A stretch of 64,000 bases of DNA. It comes from Parasponia andersonii (taxonomy: Eukaryota; Streptophyta; Magnoliopsida; Rosales; Cannabaceae). A program made the position numbers and the translations under genes. The stretch is taken from the NCBI GenBank assembly GCA_002914805.1, contig JXTB01000081.1, positions 531,955 to 595,954 of the forward strand, read 5' to 3'. Shown piece by piece: positions 38,488 through 48,917 of the stretch; within the stretch, counting starts at the first letter, position 1; each line of letters opens with the position of its first letter. The notes under the pieces were generated by a model. The model was not told the DNA's origin. It searched no databases and saw nothing but the letters and a program-made list of their open reading frames with translations.

Positions 38488-38505
38488 CGGATCGCCAACG
38501 TGGCA
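38488..38505 (-). promoter_or_regulatory. Histone promoter block upstream of H2A.X copy 2
   Basis: cggatcgccaacgtggca is identical to 34273-34290 upstream of copy 1 and lies at a similar distance (about 195 bp) from the start codon. Its first two octamer bases differ from copy 1 (cccggatc against cgcggatc). A CCAAT-like sequence (minus-strand CCAATAG) lies 20 bp nearer the gene. Confidence 0.75.
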
Positions 38506-40116
38506 GACTGACTTCTTTTCTCTTTTTCTCTTTTTTTTTTTTCGTTTTATTGAGTTTTCGTTTTTGAGATTTTTCTTTTGGGAAATTTAAGATTGGCGGG
38601 AAATGTTGTATTGTAATGTCGGCTCCCCTGGAGATTTGTTTGTGAACAAATGGAAAAAACCCTTGATCCCAAAAAATAAAAATGCAAATTTCAGCTGGTA
38701 CGTATAATATATATATATATATATTATGGTGTGCGAGGCAAGTGACTTGTCGTTAAATATATATATATATATATGAGAAATATGTAAAAAAAAAAACAAA
38801 TCTATTTAATCTTCTCCAACTATATAGCATGTTATCGAGAAGAACTTTTGTGATACCAAAAAAGTAGAGTAAAAATAGACAAAAGAAAAAGTGATAAAAA
38901 TAACATAGCTGTTAACTTTCATTTCTTTGTAGAGAAAGAAAATTACAGTTTTAATTACGTATAAACAATAACTAATAGCCAATATATTGTTAGTTAAGTT
39001 TGTTGTTTATGTACTAACATATTATTACCATTATTATTTTAGGCTGTTTAATACAAAAGCCTCATTTACTCTAAGCTATTTAAAAAAAAATTAATCATGA
39101 ACTCATTTTTTTTAAAACCAAACCTACCATGTTAGATAACATTAGTTCCGTTACAAAAGAGGTTAATTTTTTGTTTTTTTGGCACGTGACACATACATGT
39201 TGTGAACTCAAGGGTATAACCAATATTTTGGTTTCATTTTGGAGGAAAACAAATCGATGCATGCATGTAAAGCAGCTTGAAGGGTGGTCTCTCTCTCTCT
39301 CTCTCTCTCTCTCCCTCTCTCTCTACTTAAGAAACTAGAAGAAGCTTGCAAGGAAAGAAAGATAGCTTTCAAAAATTAGGGTTTCATTGGCTTTGTGCAA
39401 ATTCGGATTCAAATATTAGGGAGTTCGAGTTTTCAAGCTTTTATTAGGTCCGTCAAAGATATTTTGGATTTTGTTTTGAACAAAAATACGAGTGTACAAA
39501 TAAAAGGTGTTGATCCCAAGTTGGACTTAGATTAGCCAATACCTATTATTTTGGCTACAAGTTAGAAAATAAAAATAAGAAATTTTACTATAATGTATAA
39601 TAGAAAAAGAACAATCTAAAGAAAACATTGATTTCTCTTCACTCTCTCTCTCTACCATACCAAACAGAGTTCTATTGAGTTGTGGATATTGTAGTAGTTG
39701 TTTTAGTAATCCCACTCACCCTGAATATAAATGAGAAATTCAATCTGCCAAACCGTAAGACTCTTGTGGGGAATCGTAGATCAATACAAATCATATGGCA
39801 CCACAACGTACACTTTTGTAATAAAGTTCAATGAATTTCCATAAATTTTAAATTAACTTCAAATTTAAATCGCCTTTTAGAAATATATATTTAAGTTTTA
39901 AAAAAAAAGCCTATTTTGGTAAACTTAATTATCAGATATTTGACTTGTATAAATTTTATTTACAATATTTAAATTAATCAATATTAATAATAATCAAAAT
40001 ACAAGTTGAACAATATTTAAAACACAATATATAAAAAAAGTAAATATCCTTCTCTTTTTTTCCCTAATAAGGACAACCATCTATTTGTTTGAAGTGGGTA
40101 CCGGTCAATTCTAATT
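38506..40116. other. AT-rich region without a gene
   Basis: Contains short (TA)n runs at about 38707-38725 and 38757-38775 and a (CT)n microsatellite at 39288-39324. No coding sequence recognised. Confidence 0.5.
39288..39324. repeat. (CT)n microsatellite
   Basis: About 18 CT units with one interruption. Confidence 0.9.
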
Positions 40117-40121
40117 GTAAC

Positions 40122-42208
40122 TATTGGTTATTATAGCAGCATGTGAGGTGATAGCCATAGAATTCAAAAAAAAAAAAAAACTAGAAACCTAGTATCACAC
40201 AAATATATAAGGTAATGGAAACAACAATATCTTACTCGTAAAATTAGAAGGAAAAAGTTATAACATCTTGTAGATCGTTATTGGGCCGATGGAAGAATGA
40301 TGCAAGTTATCTCACTCTAAAGTCTTCCAAACTATGACCTATTTTTTATGCCGTACTTGATGCATAGTCACCTTGTACGCTATAAGAAAAATGATTAGAA
40401 CTTGAAAATAAGAAATTAAAAACTAACATAATAATAAGAAGAATTTTTTGTCACTTAGTTTTTGATTGATTTACGTGATTTTTTTTCTGTTTAAAGAATT
40501 ATGATCACTCAAAACTCTCAAGAAAAAAAAAGTACGTTTTTATTTTTATTGGAAAGAATTTTTTTTCTGGGTATAGAGAAAAATTTTTACTTTAAAATTT
40601 TACATAACTTTCTCTCTATACAAAAAATTCATGGATATCTTGAAGTTATTTTCTAAAAAAATATTTATCCAGATTTAATATACCAAAGTAATCCCTTATT
40701 AGTAGGATTGCTCTACACGTTTTTTGCAAAAAAATATGTAACATACTATAAAAGTGTATTTTCAAATTTCAAAATACTTTCTAATAATATTTAATTCCTA
40801 AAATAATTAGAAATTAATTCAAATAAATATCTATCTTTTATTTATCTAGAATTCTTAATTCAAATCAAACAAATAATAAAAGATATTTATTTCTATTATC
40901 TTAACAGCTGCCAAATCAAATTGGCTAACACAAAATAATACATACAGATTTTTACTAATAAACTATTTATTTGAATTTTATTCCAAATTAATTATTACAA
41001 TAATTTAGAATTTCTAAAATTCAAATAATCTATCTTGTAGGAAATTACAAATCTCATCTAATGGAAATGCACTACACGTCTGGCATTATGCCTCATGACA
41101 CAGTGCCACACGTCTATGCCCAGTTATTGAGCTAGGCTTGTGCAATCTTAGGCTTGTGAGGCTCAACTGCTATTTTCTTTCTATCAATTAGACTTGTAGC
41201 AATACAATTGAATTTAGGGGCTAGCTCGGGGATCATTGGGGTCATAAAATAATGGCTCCCACAATTGTACCTTAAATTAATCGACTTAATTGTAAATTTC
41301 AAATATATTCCACTAAAAAATTGAAATTTTATTCTACTATTAAATAATATTTTTACAGATATTATCGCACTAGTAATAATTAGCCCATGCCATATTGATA
41401 TCTACATGTTAATCATTTGTATTATATCATAATTAAATTGACATCTCAGGTGTTCAATCAACTTAATTACATTTTATTTCTTAATTCTTATCAGTTTTAT
41501 CTAATGATCATGTTCAACATATTAACTAGATATGTTGACACAGTCTAACCAGAGAATTCCATAATCAAGTACCGAAAACCCATCAAGAGATATGTATATA
41601 CAAATTCTATATTATCAATCTATAATTAACTTATAATTAACTCAGGATTGAGAATAAAATATTATCAATGACAAATGTGATTTAATATGAACTTATAATT
41701 AACTCATAATTGAGAATAAAATATTATTAATGACAAATGTGATTTAATAAGTCTAATAGTTATTTGAAGTCTATTAAATCTCATAATTGATTCGTTCAAT
41801 GTAGTAATGTAGTCTAATTACTTTAGTAAATCTATACATAATTAAGATAAACTACTCAATAAATTTACAATGGTTAAAATAAAGAGCCTAACTTTATTTT
41901 GTTAACTACGGATAATTTCATTTAATTACAAAATAACTTGTATCGATGTTTTATATGAATTTACCATGTGATCACAAAGATATATATTATGTAATTAAAT
42001 AGACTTTTATTCAATTATACATATACAGAAGATATAATGAAAATATCTAACAAATTTTATTAATTCCAGGAAATATTTATTACATCAATATGGACTTTTA
42101 TTCAATTATACATGTACAAAAGATATAAAGAAAATATCTAACAAATTTTATTAATTCCAGGGAATATTTATTACATGAATATGCTTTGGAGAGCATATAT
42201 TCCCAACA
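40122..42208 (-). mobile_element. Probable solo LTR (LTR retrotransposon remnant), 2.09 kb
   Basis: On the minus strand the segment begins TGTTGGGAATATATG and ends CCAATA, a near-perfect terminal inverted match (CCAACA expected). It is flanked by the direct repeat gtaac at 40117-40121 and 42209-42213, the size of an LTR-element target duplication. No gag or pol remains lie inside or next to it, so recombination between the two LTRs of an older insertion is the simplest reading. Inside are two tandem duplications (about 41630-41755 and 42002-42182). The lineage is not resolvable from the LTR alone, although a copia-type LTR is plausible. Its age cannot be estimated without a partner LTR. Confidence 0.65.
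42002..42182. repeat. 90-bp tandem duplication inside the solo LTR
   Basis: Two copies (about 42002-42092 and 42093-42182) each start gacttttattcaattatac and end with aatatttattacat.aatatg. Confidence 0.9.
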
Positions 42209-42301
42209 GTAACAATGCAAGTGGTGCTATTCGATTTTCTAACAAAGGCAAGCCTAGTCATTACAGGTATTTCCAAGTACGCCACGGAGCCTAAATTGTT
42301 A

Positions 42302-44012
42302 ACGCCGTGTTTAGAACCCAAATTTTACGATGCAAAAAAAAAAAAAAAAAAATGTGTTGATAGGTTTTCAGATTTTGTGTTTGATCCATAAATAAGGAAC
42401 ACATTTTTATTTATTTATTTTTTTTTGAGGGGAGAGATTTAAAATATAACTATGGATTCGTATTTTCTAATAAATATTGTCAGGAAAGTTAAATTCGATA
42501 ACCTTATTCTTTTCCCCCTTTAATCGATCATCCTCTCTGGTTTCTTTCTTAAACTCCCAATCTCCAGTGAAGCAGCCATTAAAGTCGAGATTAAAGCTCG
42601 AAGCATAGAAGTTTGATTTTATTAGCCATTAACTCTCTTCTTTACAGCCATAAAAACTGATTAAGAGACAAATATCCCTGCTGAATGAGGAATTGGATGG
42701 TCCCAATCGAAGCAACATGGATCAATGCAACCGATGGGGTTTATCTCAATATAGACTCCATGGATCTTGCTCGAGAGACTTATGGATGACTAGGAAGTGG
42801 AATCCTTTATTCTATGTCATGTTTTCGGTGTCAAACTAATCGATTATGTTTTAGAAGCCTATTAGTTTAGTTATATTTTGAGAAATTTAGTTAAATATGC
42901 ATAATAGGATACCAGATTTGAGACTACGCCAGTAATTTTATCATATGTCTTTATGTCTTAATAGGTTTGAGGCATATTTTGTTTCTCAAATATAAGTTAT
43001 CATCTTTTTCATTTTGTTTAAATGTAATGTGTATAATTTAAAATAGTTTATTATCAAGTTTCAAGATAATATGGGATAGTTTATGTGTTAAAAAAAATTT
43101 TGAGTTAATTTTTGCCCTTTGTTTATCATAATTCACGAGATTGTCGAAAATTATCGAAGTAATATCAAAAATATTATTTCATCTAAATACTATCAAAATT
43201 ATATCGAAGATACTACTTTTATTGAAATATCGTCAAAAATACAATTCATTGAAATAGTATTAAAAGAATATCGAAAATACTATTTTCATCAAAATATCAT
43301 TTGAAAATACCGCTTTTATTGAAATGTCGTCAAAATTATCACTATCGAAGTAGCGTCAAAAATATCAAAAATACCACCTTCATCAAAATTTTGTCGAAAA
43401 TACCACTTCTATCGAAAAGAAAAATATCACCATCAAAGTTACATCAAATATACCAATTTCAGCAAAATTTTATCGGGAATACTACATTTATCCAAAACTA
43501 TCGAAAATCATTAAAAAAATTTCAATACGTAAAAATAATTTTTCTTAATACGTAAATTATCTCATAATATTTCGAAATTTGGTAATAAACTATTTTAAAC
43601 GATGCCTATTACTTTTAAACTTAGTTTTAAGAATGTTTTTGGAGATTTGAACAAATTTAAGAGAAAAGAATGAGAAGAGAAGAGAGCCTAAAACCTATGC
43701 TTATTTTTAAGGTATTTTCACTAATAGGTATATTTTCTAGAGTTTTTTTTTCTTTTGGAAGGGCATATGCCTTAAATTTAAGGGGTTATTATGCACATTT
43801 AACTAAATTTCTCTATATTTTTTTTACTATGCGATTTGTTTCATGTTGTTCCAAGTCATTTTAGTTTTTTTTTAATTCATTTATATTTTTTTCTACAAAT
43901 CTTACTTGACTTCCAAATATGAGAAAAGTTTCATTTTTTTAAAAAAAAAATTGTCCATTATATTTATTTTCTATTTTTCTTTTCTTCACAAATTCTGGGT
44001 TCCAAACATAGT
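42302..44012. mobile_element. Non-autonomous DNA element with Harbinger-like ends
   Basis: The ends form an imperfect inverted repeat: acgccgtgtttagaaccc at the left, and actatgtttggaaccc read inward from the right. Both are flanked by tta (42299-42301 and 44013-44015), the target duplication typical of PIF/Harbinger and Tourist elements. No transposase is recognisable. The middle contains a degenerate short-unit array (43145-43515). Confidence 0.5.
43145..43515. repeat. Degenerate short-unit array
   Basis: Many variants of a motif of about 20-35 bp resembling atcgaaaataccacttttat and cgtcaaaaatac follow one another. The two plus-strand open frames here (43119-43304 and 43301-43555) are products of this repeat and are not genes. 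Confidence 0.75.
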
Positions 44013-44194
44013 TTAAACGAGTAAAAAAAATATTATTTATAGTTTAAAGAGTACTTTTCTGATTTTCACAACACGGTGGTTTTTATATTTCTCTTGTAAA
44101 ATATTTCCAAATTCCAAGACTTACATCGCATTTTTGTTACCCATTTCATGTTTACCGGTCAACTGATATTTTCTTCTTAAAAAGAAAATATTTA

Positions 44195-44503
44195 AGCTAT
44201 GTTTGGTTGAGAGAAAAAAAATGGAAAAAAAATTAATTTAATTTAAATGATAAGTTTACCCTTAATATTACTATTATATAAAGTTAAGTACAAGGGTAAC
44301 TTTATAATTTAACTTACCTAATACACTAACAAAATGTATTCTTTTCAATTTTCTCTTCATTTTAAAGTGGAAAAAATTTGAGTGGGTCTCACCAATTTTT
44401 TCCTTATACTTTTCTCTCCTCTTTTCTTTCTTACAAAACAACCCAATTTTTCAATTTTTATCCACTTTTCTATCAAATTTTTTTCTTTCTACCAAACATA
44501 GCC
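44195..44503. mobile_element. Tourist-like MITE, 309 bp
   Basis: Terminal inverted repeats agctatgtttggt and accaaacatagcc (12 of 13 bases match) are flanked by tta on both sides (44192-44194 and 44504-44506). The size, AT content, lack of coding sequence and 3-bp target duplication fit a PIF/Harbinger-type MITE. Confidence 0.8.
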
Positions 44504-44597
44504 TTAGTCAAATTCTGGAAAACTTACTACATGAGCTACTCCATGGGCCTTGCTCATATGTGTTGATTGACGAATTTTAAATTTGAAGGCCTATTAG

Positions 44598-45287
44598 AAC
44601 TAGTTATATTTGGTAGAGAAAAAAAAAATGTATAAAATGGAAAAGAAAACATTTTTCGCTCATAACTATTTGGTTTATAGTAGGGCTGAGTATCAGTTGG
44701 GTTGCCTGTCCAACTCGCACAATTTTAGAATTTTAAATTTATAACCCAACCAAATTATTGGTCAGGTTAACCTAGTTTAGTATTTGTAAGTATACTTTTA
44801 ATATATTTTTTTACTATTTTTCCTAATTTTTTTGACTTTATATAATATATATTTAAAAATAAATTTTAAAAAATAAGAATAAATTTTATTTGGTCGGGTT
44901 GGGTTACATTGGATGAGTAGTCAAAACCGTCCAATCCGACCATTGTAATTTTGGATTGACATTATTAACCCGAATTTAACTTGGGTTATTTTTTAATCAG
45001 GTTGGTCGGGTTGGTCAATTTAAAGAGTTTTTTGCATATTCCTAGTTTATATAGAATAAAGAAAGTTAGTTTAATTTAAAACGATAATTTTACACCCTAA
45101 TATTACTACTATTTAACATTAAATATAAGGGTAATATTGTAATTTAACTTACCAATACACTAACAATTTTTTTTTTTATTTATCTTATTTCCATGTTTGA
45201 GTGAAGAAAATTTGTGTAGTCCCTACTAATTTTTTCCTCTTATCAAACAACCAAATTTTCTAATTTCCCTCCACCCAAACATAGCCA
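44598..45287. mobile_element. Second, interrupted copy of the same MITE family
   Basis: Both ends match the 309-bp element (ttatatttggtagagaaaa at the left, cccaaacatagcc at the right), and the 45060-45180 segment matches its interior (taatattacta, aagggtaat.tt.taatttaactta). Between about 44680 and 45035 is an unrelated segment with repeated ggtcgggttgg/aacccaacc motifs, which looks like a later insertion. Confidence 0.5.
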
Positions 45288-45372
45288 AGTGTTTAATGGG
45301 AAGGAGGAAATAAACTAAAACACCTTTTGAATTTGAAGCCTCGTTAGAACTAGGTTCGGTGTTTAACGCCCC

Positions 45373-45392
45373 GGGGGGGGGGGGGGGGGGGG
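45373..45392. repeat. Run of 20 G
   Basis: The run follows CCCC. It is exceptional in an AT-rich plant intergenic region and may be a sequencing or assembly artefact. Confidence 0.9.
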
Positions 45393-45545
45393 AAGAAATA
45401 AACTAAACTACCCCAAGTATCTCTTTTGGTATTATGCGGATGTCACCGGTGCACACACCGCACCATGTTATTTTCGTTGTTTTGTTTTTAAATATTCCTA
45501 ACTTTTGATTTTTTCTTTTTGTTTTTTTATTATGTAGTTGTAATT

Positions 45546-46860
45546 GGAAAATTAGATATTTTACTCCGTGATATATATCATCGGTATGAATTTGCTCTCT
45601 CACTTTTAATTTTGTATTCAAGTGTCCCTAGATGGCAAATTGTTATTTCTTTGCCTTTTTATTTTTAACTTAATATTCAAGTACTCCTACAATAGTAAAA
45701 TTGTTCTTCTTTTGCCCTCTCATTTTTCATTTAGTATTTAAATGTCTCCTAAAATAGTAAAGTTGTTATTCTTTTACCCCTTCAAATCTAACATCATTAG
45801 AAAATTGTTAATGGACAATAGCCAAATAATCATTTTATTTTTTAAATAACTAATAAATATCTTTTACTATTTTTTATATTAGACATTTCTAAAGAGCTAT
45901 TTTATGATTAAATAAATAAAATAAACGAAAAGATGTAAAAGAAAAATAATTTTTTAATAGTTATATATGTATACGTAAAACAAAAAATAGACAAAATAGA
46001 ACAATTTTTGCATTAATTCATTAGTATCAAAATATTTTTAGAAGTTATTTAAAAAAAACTACATATTTTCATATTCGAAAGACTTTATAGAAAATGAAAT
46101 GATTATTTATCCTCTTATTTTTCATATTTTCATGAATTTGTCCTCCTATTGTTCATGAAAAATATATTATTTCATTAAATGAATTTAATAAATGAAAAAA
46201 ATGAAATGACTATTTTTCATAAAAAAAGTAAAAAAGCAAAGAGTCATTCCATTTTCTAGAAAACCTTTCCGATATGAAATTATGCAGTTCTTTTTTTTCA
46301 CATAATTTCTAAAAATATTTTGACACTAATGAATTAATACAAAAATTGTTCTATTTTGTCTATTTTTTATTTTACATATTCATTTATAACCATTAAAAAT
46401 TTGTTTTTCTTTTACCTCTTTTCGCTTATTTTATTTATTTAATCATAAAAATTAGCTCGTTAGAAATGTCTAATATAAAAAAATATTAAAAAATATTTAT
46501 TATCTATTTAAAAAATAAAATGATTATTTGATTATTATCTATTAACAAGTTTTTAATGATGACAGAATTAAGGAGGTAAAAGAATAACAATTTTATCATT
46601 TTAGAGGTCATTTAAATATTAAATCAAAAGTAAGAGAGCAAAAGAAGTACAATTTTGTCATTGTACGGAGCAATTGAATATTAAGTCAAAAGTGATAGGA
46701 AAAAGTAAGAACAAATTTGTTATCTAAAATATTAAGTCAAAAGTGATAGGAAAAAGTAAGAACAAATTTGTTATCTAAAGATACTTCAATGCAAAGTAAA
46801 AAATAAAAAGACAAATTCATACCGATGACAAATATAACGAGGTAAAATGACTAATTTTTC
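45546..46860. mobile_element. Palindromic Mutator-type element with long inverted arms (1,315 bp)
   Basis: The two halves are inverted copies of about 630 bp meeting near 46173. For example ttcgaaag at 46074 pairs with ctttccga at 46265, and atcatcggtatgaattt near 45578 pairs with aaattcataccgatga near 46812. The ends read ggaaaattag..attttac at the left and, inward from the right, gaaaaattag..attttac. The perfect 9-bp direct repeat gttgtaatt flanks it (45537-45545 and 46861-46869), the hallmark target-site length of Mutator-like elements. No transposase is seen. The right arm carries an extra 51-bp duplication. Confidence 0.8.
46680..46781. repeat. 51-bp perfect tandem duplication in the right arm of the palindrome
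   Basis: Copies at 46680-46730 and 46731-46781 begin attaagtcaaaagtgatagg. The left arm has a single counterpart, so the duplication arose after the arms separated. Confidence 0.9.
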
Positions 46861-46869
46861 GTTGTAATT

Positions 46870-46959
46870 ACCTTTTTCACTTTTCTTTTTTTCTTTCCAA
46901 AGGAAAGTGAGTACTTTTGTTAGAAATTTCACTAGTTATACTTATAATTTTGGTAGTTA

Positions 46960-46994
<35 letters not shown>

Positions 46995-47489
46995 GTAGTC
47001 CGAAATAAAGTATGGTGGCAGGCTTATCATGATAGTCCGCATTATCACATTCTTTACAATTCGTTTTCGCACCCCCAAAAAATAGAAGTTATCTTCATTC
47101 CTTTCCATTCACTACAAGTATACATTATTACATAGTTTATTACGTTTATGGTTTCATAATATGCCTTGGTCCGTCAGCTCAGAAACTCTTGAAAATGGCT
47201 ACTTAGCTCGTAAGATGGCTAATGAGAATTACAACCGTGAAAACACAAAGGATATGGAACTTTTTCAATGCAAAACTTTGAGCCAAAATCTCATTTTTAA
47301 TCCATTTTGGGTGTTTAAAATAAGGGAAAAAAAAAAAAAAAACTTAGTCCTCGTAGCATTCAGAGTCTCCACCCCAACCACTCATCACCCAAAAACGACA
47401 AAACAGACAACATATATACAGAGGCTGTAACTACGGAAGTACTACAGATTAATGGCGTCTTCTTCTTCCTCGATCGCCATTAGTCATAT
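46870..47489. other. Downstream flank of the VAP-ankyrin gene
   Basis: Contains a (TA)n microsatellite at 46963-46992 and a run of A at 47331-47341. The 3' untranslated region of the ankyrin gene should lie just below 47490. The 89-codon open frame at 47161-47430 is not recognisable. Confidence 0.5.
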
Positions 47490-48917
47490 TCAAACTCGCT
47501 CTTTCTCGTGACAAAAGGGCTTTACTACAAGAGCCGGGTGATTCTTGAACCGATCCAAGTTACGGGGCAAACCTCCTCCTTTCACACTCGCATTCTTCGT
47601 ACCGGGTCGAGCTCCATGAGCGATGAGAAGCATGGCCACGGGAGCGTGGCCCGCCTCCACTGCGCAGTGGAGCGGCGTGTACCCGGCCTCGTCGACCGCG
47701 TCAACCTGCGCCCCGTGGTTAAGCAGCACACGCGCGCACTCGATCCCGCCCTTGAACGCCGCCCGGTGCAGCGGGGTCCACCCGTTCTGGTCCCTCCCGT
47801 TGACGGTCGCCCCTTCGGCAAGGCAGCTCTTCACCCTGTTCACGTCCCCCAGCCGCGCAGCCCGGTGGAGCGCATCGTTCAAGCGCAGCGGCGCCAGGAG
47901 CTCCGTGTGGCCGTTCTCGGCCGCGAGCGCGAAGGCCGTCTTCCCGTCTCGGTCGACCACGTACTTGGCGTTGGACCGCTCTAACAAGCACTCGACGACG
48001 TCGTAATGCCCGGCCGCCGACGAATGGTGAAGTGGGGTCCACCCCTTACTGTCTCTGATCTCGCCGCTCCCTCCGGCGGAGAGGAGGAACCTCAGGGCCT
48101 CCACGTGGCCGCGGGCGGCGGCGATATGGACCGGGGTGCGCCCATCCGAATCGGCCGAGTTCAGTTCCAAGTTTCCGGAACTTTTGCAGAGGATTTCAAT
48201 CAAGTCGACCCGGTTCATCGCCGCCGCGTCGTGCAAAACCCGATCGGCCGAGTTGTCGGCCCGGCACCCGGAGGCTATCAAAACCCTCACCATGTCGACG
48301 CTCCCGGCCTTGACCGCCGAACCCAGAAGCGACCCTCCGTCGGAATCTTTGCTGTTGACTTCAGCTCCGGCGTCGATTAGAGCAGAGACCAGATCTGGGT
48401 TCTCGGACTCTATGGCTAGTTTCAGCGATTTGGTGAGCTGTGACTCGGAACACCCAGAAATCGCTTTGCCCAGAGAGGAACTCAACTTGGGGCCCATTTT
48501 GGCATAGTGGGCAATGAGAAATTCGACGACCCGAGGGCCGACGAAGGAGATGGTTATGGCGGCGTCCATGAAAACGTGGCATCCGGGAAAGGAGAAGAGG
48601 CGGCGGAAGTCGTCCGGGTGGGCTTTTCCGGTCGGTAGCATGGCGGATCGGACAGTGATGACGTCGTGATGGTGTGTGGAGCAGAGAGGGGGTTGATCCA
48701 ACGGCTGAGAGAACAGAGTGTACGATAAAGAAGACAGAGGTGGGATCACAGAGAAAGGTTGGGAAAAGGAAAAGAGAGTGGGGTTCGTGGTGGTCAGAGA
48801 CACTGCAACGGACATGGTGTGCATAAGGTTCGTAAGCCTGAAAACACCGCTACACTTCTGGCCACTCTTGAAGCTCAGCTCCACCTCCTTTACATCTGGC
48901 TTCACCAGCCTATCCAT
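47490..48917 (-). CDS. VAP/MSP-domain ankyrin-repeat protein (VAPYRIN class)
   Basis: A single exon of 475 codons, with the start taken at MDRLVKPDVKEVELSF and not at the upstream in-frame ATG at 49139, because the N terminus then matches the family and the extra 74 residues look like leader sequence. Residues 1-135 form a VAP/MSP-like beta domain (CSGVFRLTNLMHTMSVAVSL, FSVIPPLSSLSYTLF, DVITVRSAMLPTGKAHPDDF). About eight or nine ankyrin repeats follow from 160 to 441, with repeat cores such as DSDGRTPVHIAAARGHVEAL, GWTPLHHSSAAGHYDVVECL, GWTPLHRAAFKGGIECARVL and GYTPLHCAVEAGHAPVAMLL. VAPYRIN, the best-studied member, binds exocyst components and is needed for arbuscular mycorrhiza. This copy looks like the broader plant family, and I would not assign a symbiotic role. 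The coding region is strikingly GC-rich in an AT-rich setting. Confidence 0.88.
   Translation of the reverse strand: MDRLVKPDVKEVELSFKSGQKCSGVFRLTNLMHTMSVAVSLTTTNPTLFSFSQPFSVIPPLSSLSYTLFSQPLDQPPLCSTHHHDVITVRSAMLPTGKAHPDDFRRLFSFPGCHVFMDAAITISFVGPRVVEFLIAHYAKMGPKLSSSLGKAISGCSESQLTKSLKLAIESENPDLVSALIDAGAEVNSKDSDGGSLLGSAVKAGSVDMVRVLIASGCRADNSADRVLHDAAAMNRVDLIEILCKSSGNLELNSADSDGRTPVHIAAARGHVEALRFLLSAGGSGEIRDSKGWTPLHHSSAAGHYDVVECLLERSNAKYVVDRDGKTAFALAAENGHTELLAPLRLNDALHRAARLGDVNRVKSCLAEGATVNGRDQNGWTPLHRAAFKGGIECARVLLNHGAQVDAVDEAGYTPLHCAVEAGHAPVAMLLIAHGARPGTKNASVKGGGLPRNLDRFKNHPALVVKPFCHEKERV

Noticed and set aside
43119-43555. Two overlapping small frames rich in I, K, Y
   Set aside because: Both are translations of a degenerate short-unit repeat.
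47508-48582. Several long open frames on both strands over the VAP-ankyrin gene
   Set aside because: They are shadows caused by the high GC content of the real gene. None shows domain motifs, whereas the minus-strand frame reads an MSP domain and ankyrin repeats.
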